The position numbers and the translations under genes are program-made. A DNA stretch of 64,000 nt from contig NZ_JOJP01000001.1 of the NCBI RefSeq assembly GCF_000710775.1, positions 5,404,027 to 5,468,026 of the forward strand, read 5' to 3'. Position 1 is the first letter of the stretch. Each line of letters begins with the position of its first letter. Under the pieces are notes generated by a model. It was not told the origin of the DNA. It worked only from the letters and a program-made list of their open reading frames with translations, and did no database searches. The stretch comes from Endozoicomonas elysicola (lineage in GTDB: Bacteria; Pseudomonadota; Gammaproteobacteria; Pseudomonadales; Endozoicomonadaceae). Positions 63,044 to 64,000 of the stretch are shown in pieces.

Positions 63044-63670
63044 CTAAGAAACCAGAGTAACCTCTCTGGCTAACCGGGTAATTTCAGCCCAGTCACCATT
63101 TTCCACTGCTGATTTCGGTACCAGCCAGGAACCACCAACACACTCAACATTGCCCAGAGCCAGGTAATCCCGGTAATTATCCAGACCAATGCCACCGGTT
63201 GGACAAAAACTGACCTGAGGAAATGGGCCGGCCAGGGATTTTAACATAGACTGACCACCTACCACCTCAGCAGGGAATAACTTCAGGACATTAAAGCCAT
63301 AGCCTATGGCCTGCATGACATCCGATGCAGAGGATACGCCCGGCAGCAGCAAAATGTTTTGATCACGGGCAGTTTCCAGCAGTTCAGTAGTTGCACCCGG
63401 TGTAATCACAAAATCAGCACCCGCCCGGTGAACTGCCTGTAACTGCTCGATATTGATTACCGTGCCAGCGCCGACCAGACAGTCCGGCATGTGTTTTTTG
63501 ATCAGCTCAATAGCTGCAACGGCACAGTCAGAACGGAGGGTAATCTCAAATACAGAAATACCACCGTCGTACAGCGCCTGTGCCATTGGCAGCGCCTGTT
63601 CAATGGTTTCAATGACCATCACCGGCATGACCGAGTAAGCCCGCTTTAATACATCCTGTGCTGTCAGCAT
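63044..63670 (-). CDS. eda: KDPG aldolase, second copy
   Basis: 208 residues, same fold as the aldolase at 8509-9141. MAQALYDGGISVFEITLRSDCAVAAIELIKKHMPDCLVGAGTV, FVITPGATTELL, LLPGVSSASD, LKLFPAEVVGGQSMLKSLAGPFPQVSFCPTGGIGLDNYRDYL (K of LFPAE forms the Schiff base) and GGSWLVP are landmarks. Its start overlaps the end of the upstream kinase gene by seven bases. Paralog specialised by expression (UxuR-like regulator rather than AgaR-like). Confidence 0.93.
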   Translation of the reverse strand: MLTAQDVLKRAYSVMPVMVIETIEQALPMAQALYDGGISVFEITLRSDCAVAAIELIKKHMPDCLVGAGTVINIEQLQAVHRAGADFVITPGATTELLETARDQNILLLPGVSSASDVMQAIGYGFNVLKLFPAEVVGGQSMLKSLAGPFPQVSFCPTGGIGLDNYRDYLALGNVECVGGSWLVPKSAVENGDWAEITRLAREVTLVS

Positions 63671-64000
63671 GATGTTTCTATTTCCAATAACTGTGAAGTC
63701 ACTGCTTCGGGAATGATCGCCCCTTTATACTGAATTACCGTCCCTGCCAGCTTATGCGCAAACGCTGCAGCCACTTCAGGAGTGTCATCCAGCATTCGAC
63801 GGGCCAGATAACCTCCATTAAAGGAGTCACCGGCGGAAGTGGTATCAATAACCTCACTGACGGGTGTCGTTGGTACATAAACCGTGTTCTGGTTATGTAC
63901 AATCGTACATCCCTCACTGCCCTGCTTGATGACTACTTCACCAACGGATGACAGTCGGGACAGTGTTTGAGAGACGGACTGGTCATCAAACAGTGCCTGC
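63664..64000 (-). CDS. kdgK: KDG kinase (PfkB family), C-terminal part, second copy, partial at window edge
   Basis: About 111 residues of the C-terminus are visible (QALFDDQSVSQTLSRL onward). VVIKQGSEGCTIVHN and VIDTTSAGDSFNGGYLARRML carry the PfkB signature 2 with DTTSAGDS where the other copy has DTTGAGDS. Ends IETSC. Overlaps the eda start (ATG within the last codons). Similar to the kinase at 7439-8422. The N-terminus lies beyond 64000. Confidence 0.9.
   Translation of the reverse strand, partial: QALFDDQSVSQTLSRLSSVGEVVIKQGSEGCTIVHNQNTVYVPTTPVSEVIDTTSAGDSFNGGYLARRMLDDTPEVAAAFAHKLAGTVIQYKGAIIPEAVTSQLLEIETSC

Overview
The window reads as chromosome of a host-associated marine gammaproteobacterium. 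The gene content and protein sequences suggest an Endozoicomonas-like organism, but this is inference because there is no rRNA or other marker gene. Dense, conserved metabolic operons alternate with AT-rich single genes of unknown or effector-like type.

Left part (1-12951): an amino-sugar and uronate utilisation locus. On the minus strand lie a DeoR-type regulator (agaR-like), kbaZ, agaS, a complete mannose-family PTS transporter (EIIB, EIIC, EIID, EIIA) and a partial agaA/nagA deacetylase. Divergently transcribed are a KDG kinase, a KDPG aldolase and a Tat-exported lipoprotein sulfatase, followed by HPr and Enzyme I. Together these would take in phosphorylated GalNAc or galactosamine, convert it to tagatose phosphates, catabolise a uronate-derived KDG and remove sulfate. 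That fits a sulfated galactosaminoglycan (chondroitin-like) diet. Helically phased TTTC/GAAA operator arrays lie on both sides of agaR.

12952-15964: a convergent AT-rich insert with an OTU-type cysteine protease homologue (candidate deubiquitinase effector) and an exported protein of unknown function.

15965-58329: a nearly complete anaerobic purine/urate catabolic cluster of the type in E. coli (xdhABC-ygeV-W-X-Y-hyuA-yqeA-B-C-mocA-ygfK-ssnA-ygfM-xdhD-ghxQ-guaD). It encodes purine permeases, guanine deaminase, two molybdenum hydroxylases (XdhD with YgfM, and XdhABC), selenium-dependent Mo-hydroxylase maturation factors (YqeB, YqeC, MocA), a sigma54 activator (YgeV) and ring-opening and carbamoyl-transfer enzymes (HyuA, SsnA, YgeW, YgeX, YgeY). 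It ends in carbamate kinase, so ATP could be made from carbamoyl phosphate. A pyruvate:ferredoxin oxidoreductase, a GltD-like Fe-S flavoprotein and a dihydroorotate-dehydrogenase-like protein are embedded in it, suggesting ferredoxin/NAD(P)H coupling. Unrelated AT-rich genes sit at several junctions of the cluster: an 854-residue multi-hydrophobic protein, a methyltransferase-like protein and a heptad-repeat coiled coil.

58352-62080: an ABM-domain membrane protein, a 177-bp MITE-like element, a tandem pair of paralogous helical proteins, and a Pro/Gly-rich protein with a lysine cluster. 62086-64000: a GntR/UxuR-type regulator, a second KDPG aldolase and the 3' end of a second KDG kinase.

Dispersed non-coding structure includes two 177-bp MITE-like copies, at least four hairpins built on a CCACAGAGG-type arm, and a 36-bp perfect palindrome upstream of ygfM. 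I found no tRNA, rRNA, CRISPR array or complete insertion sequence.
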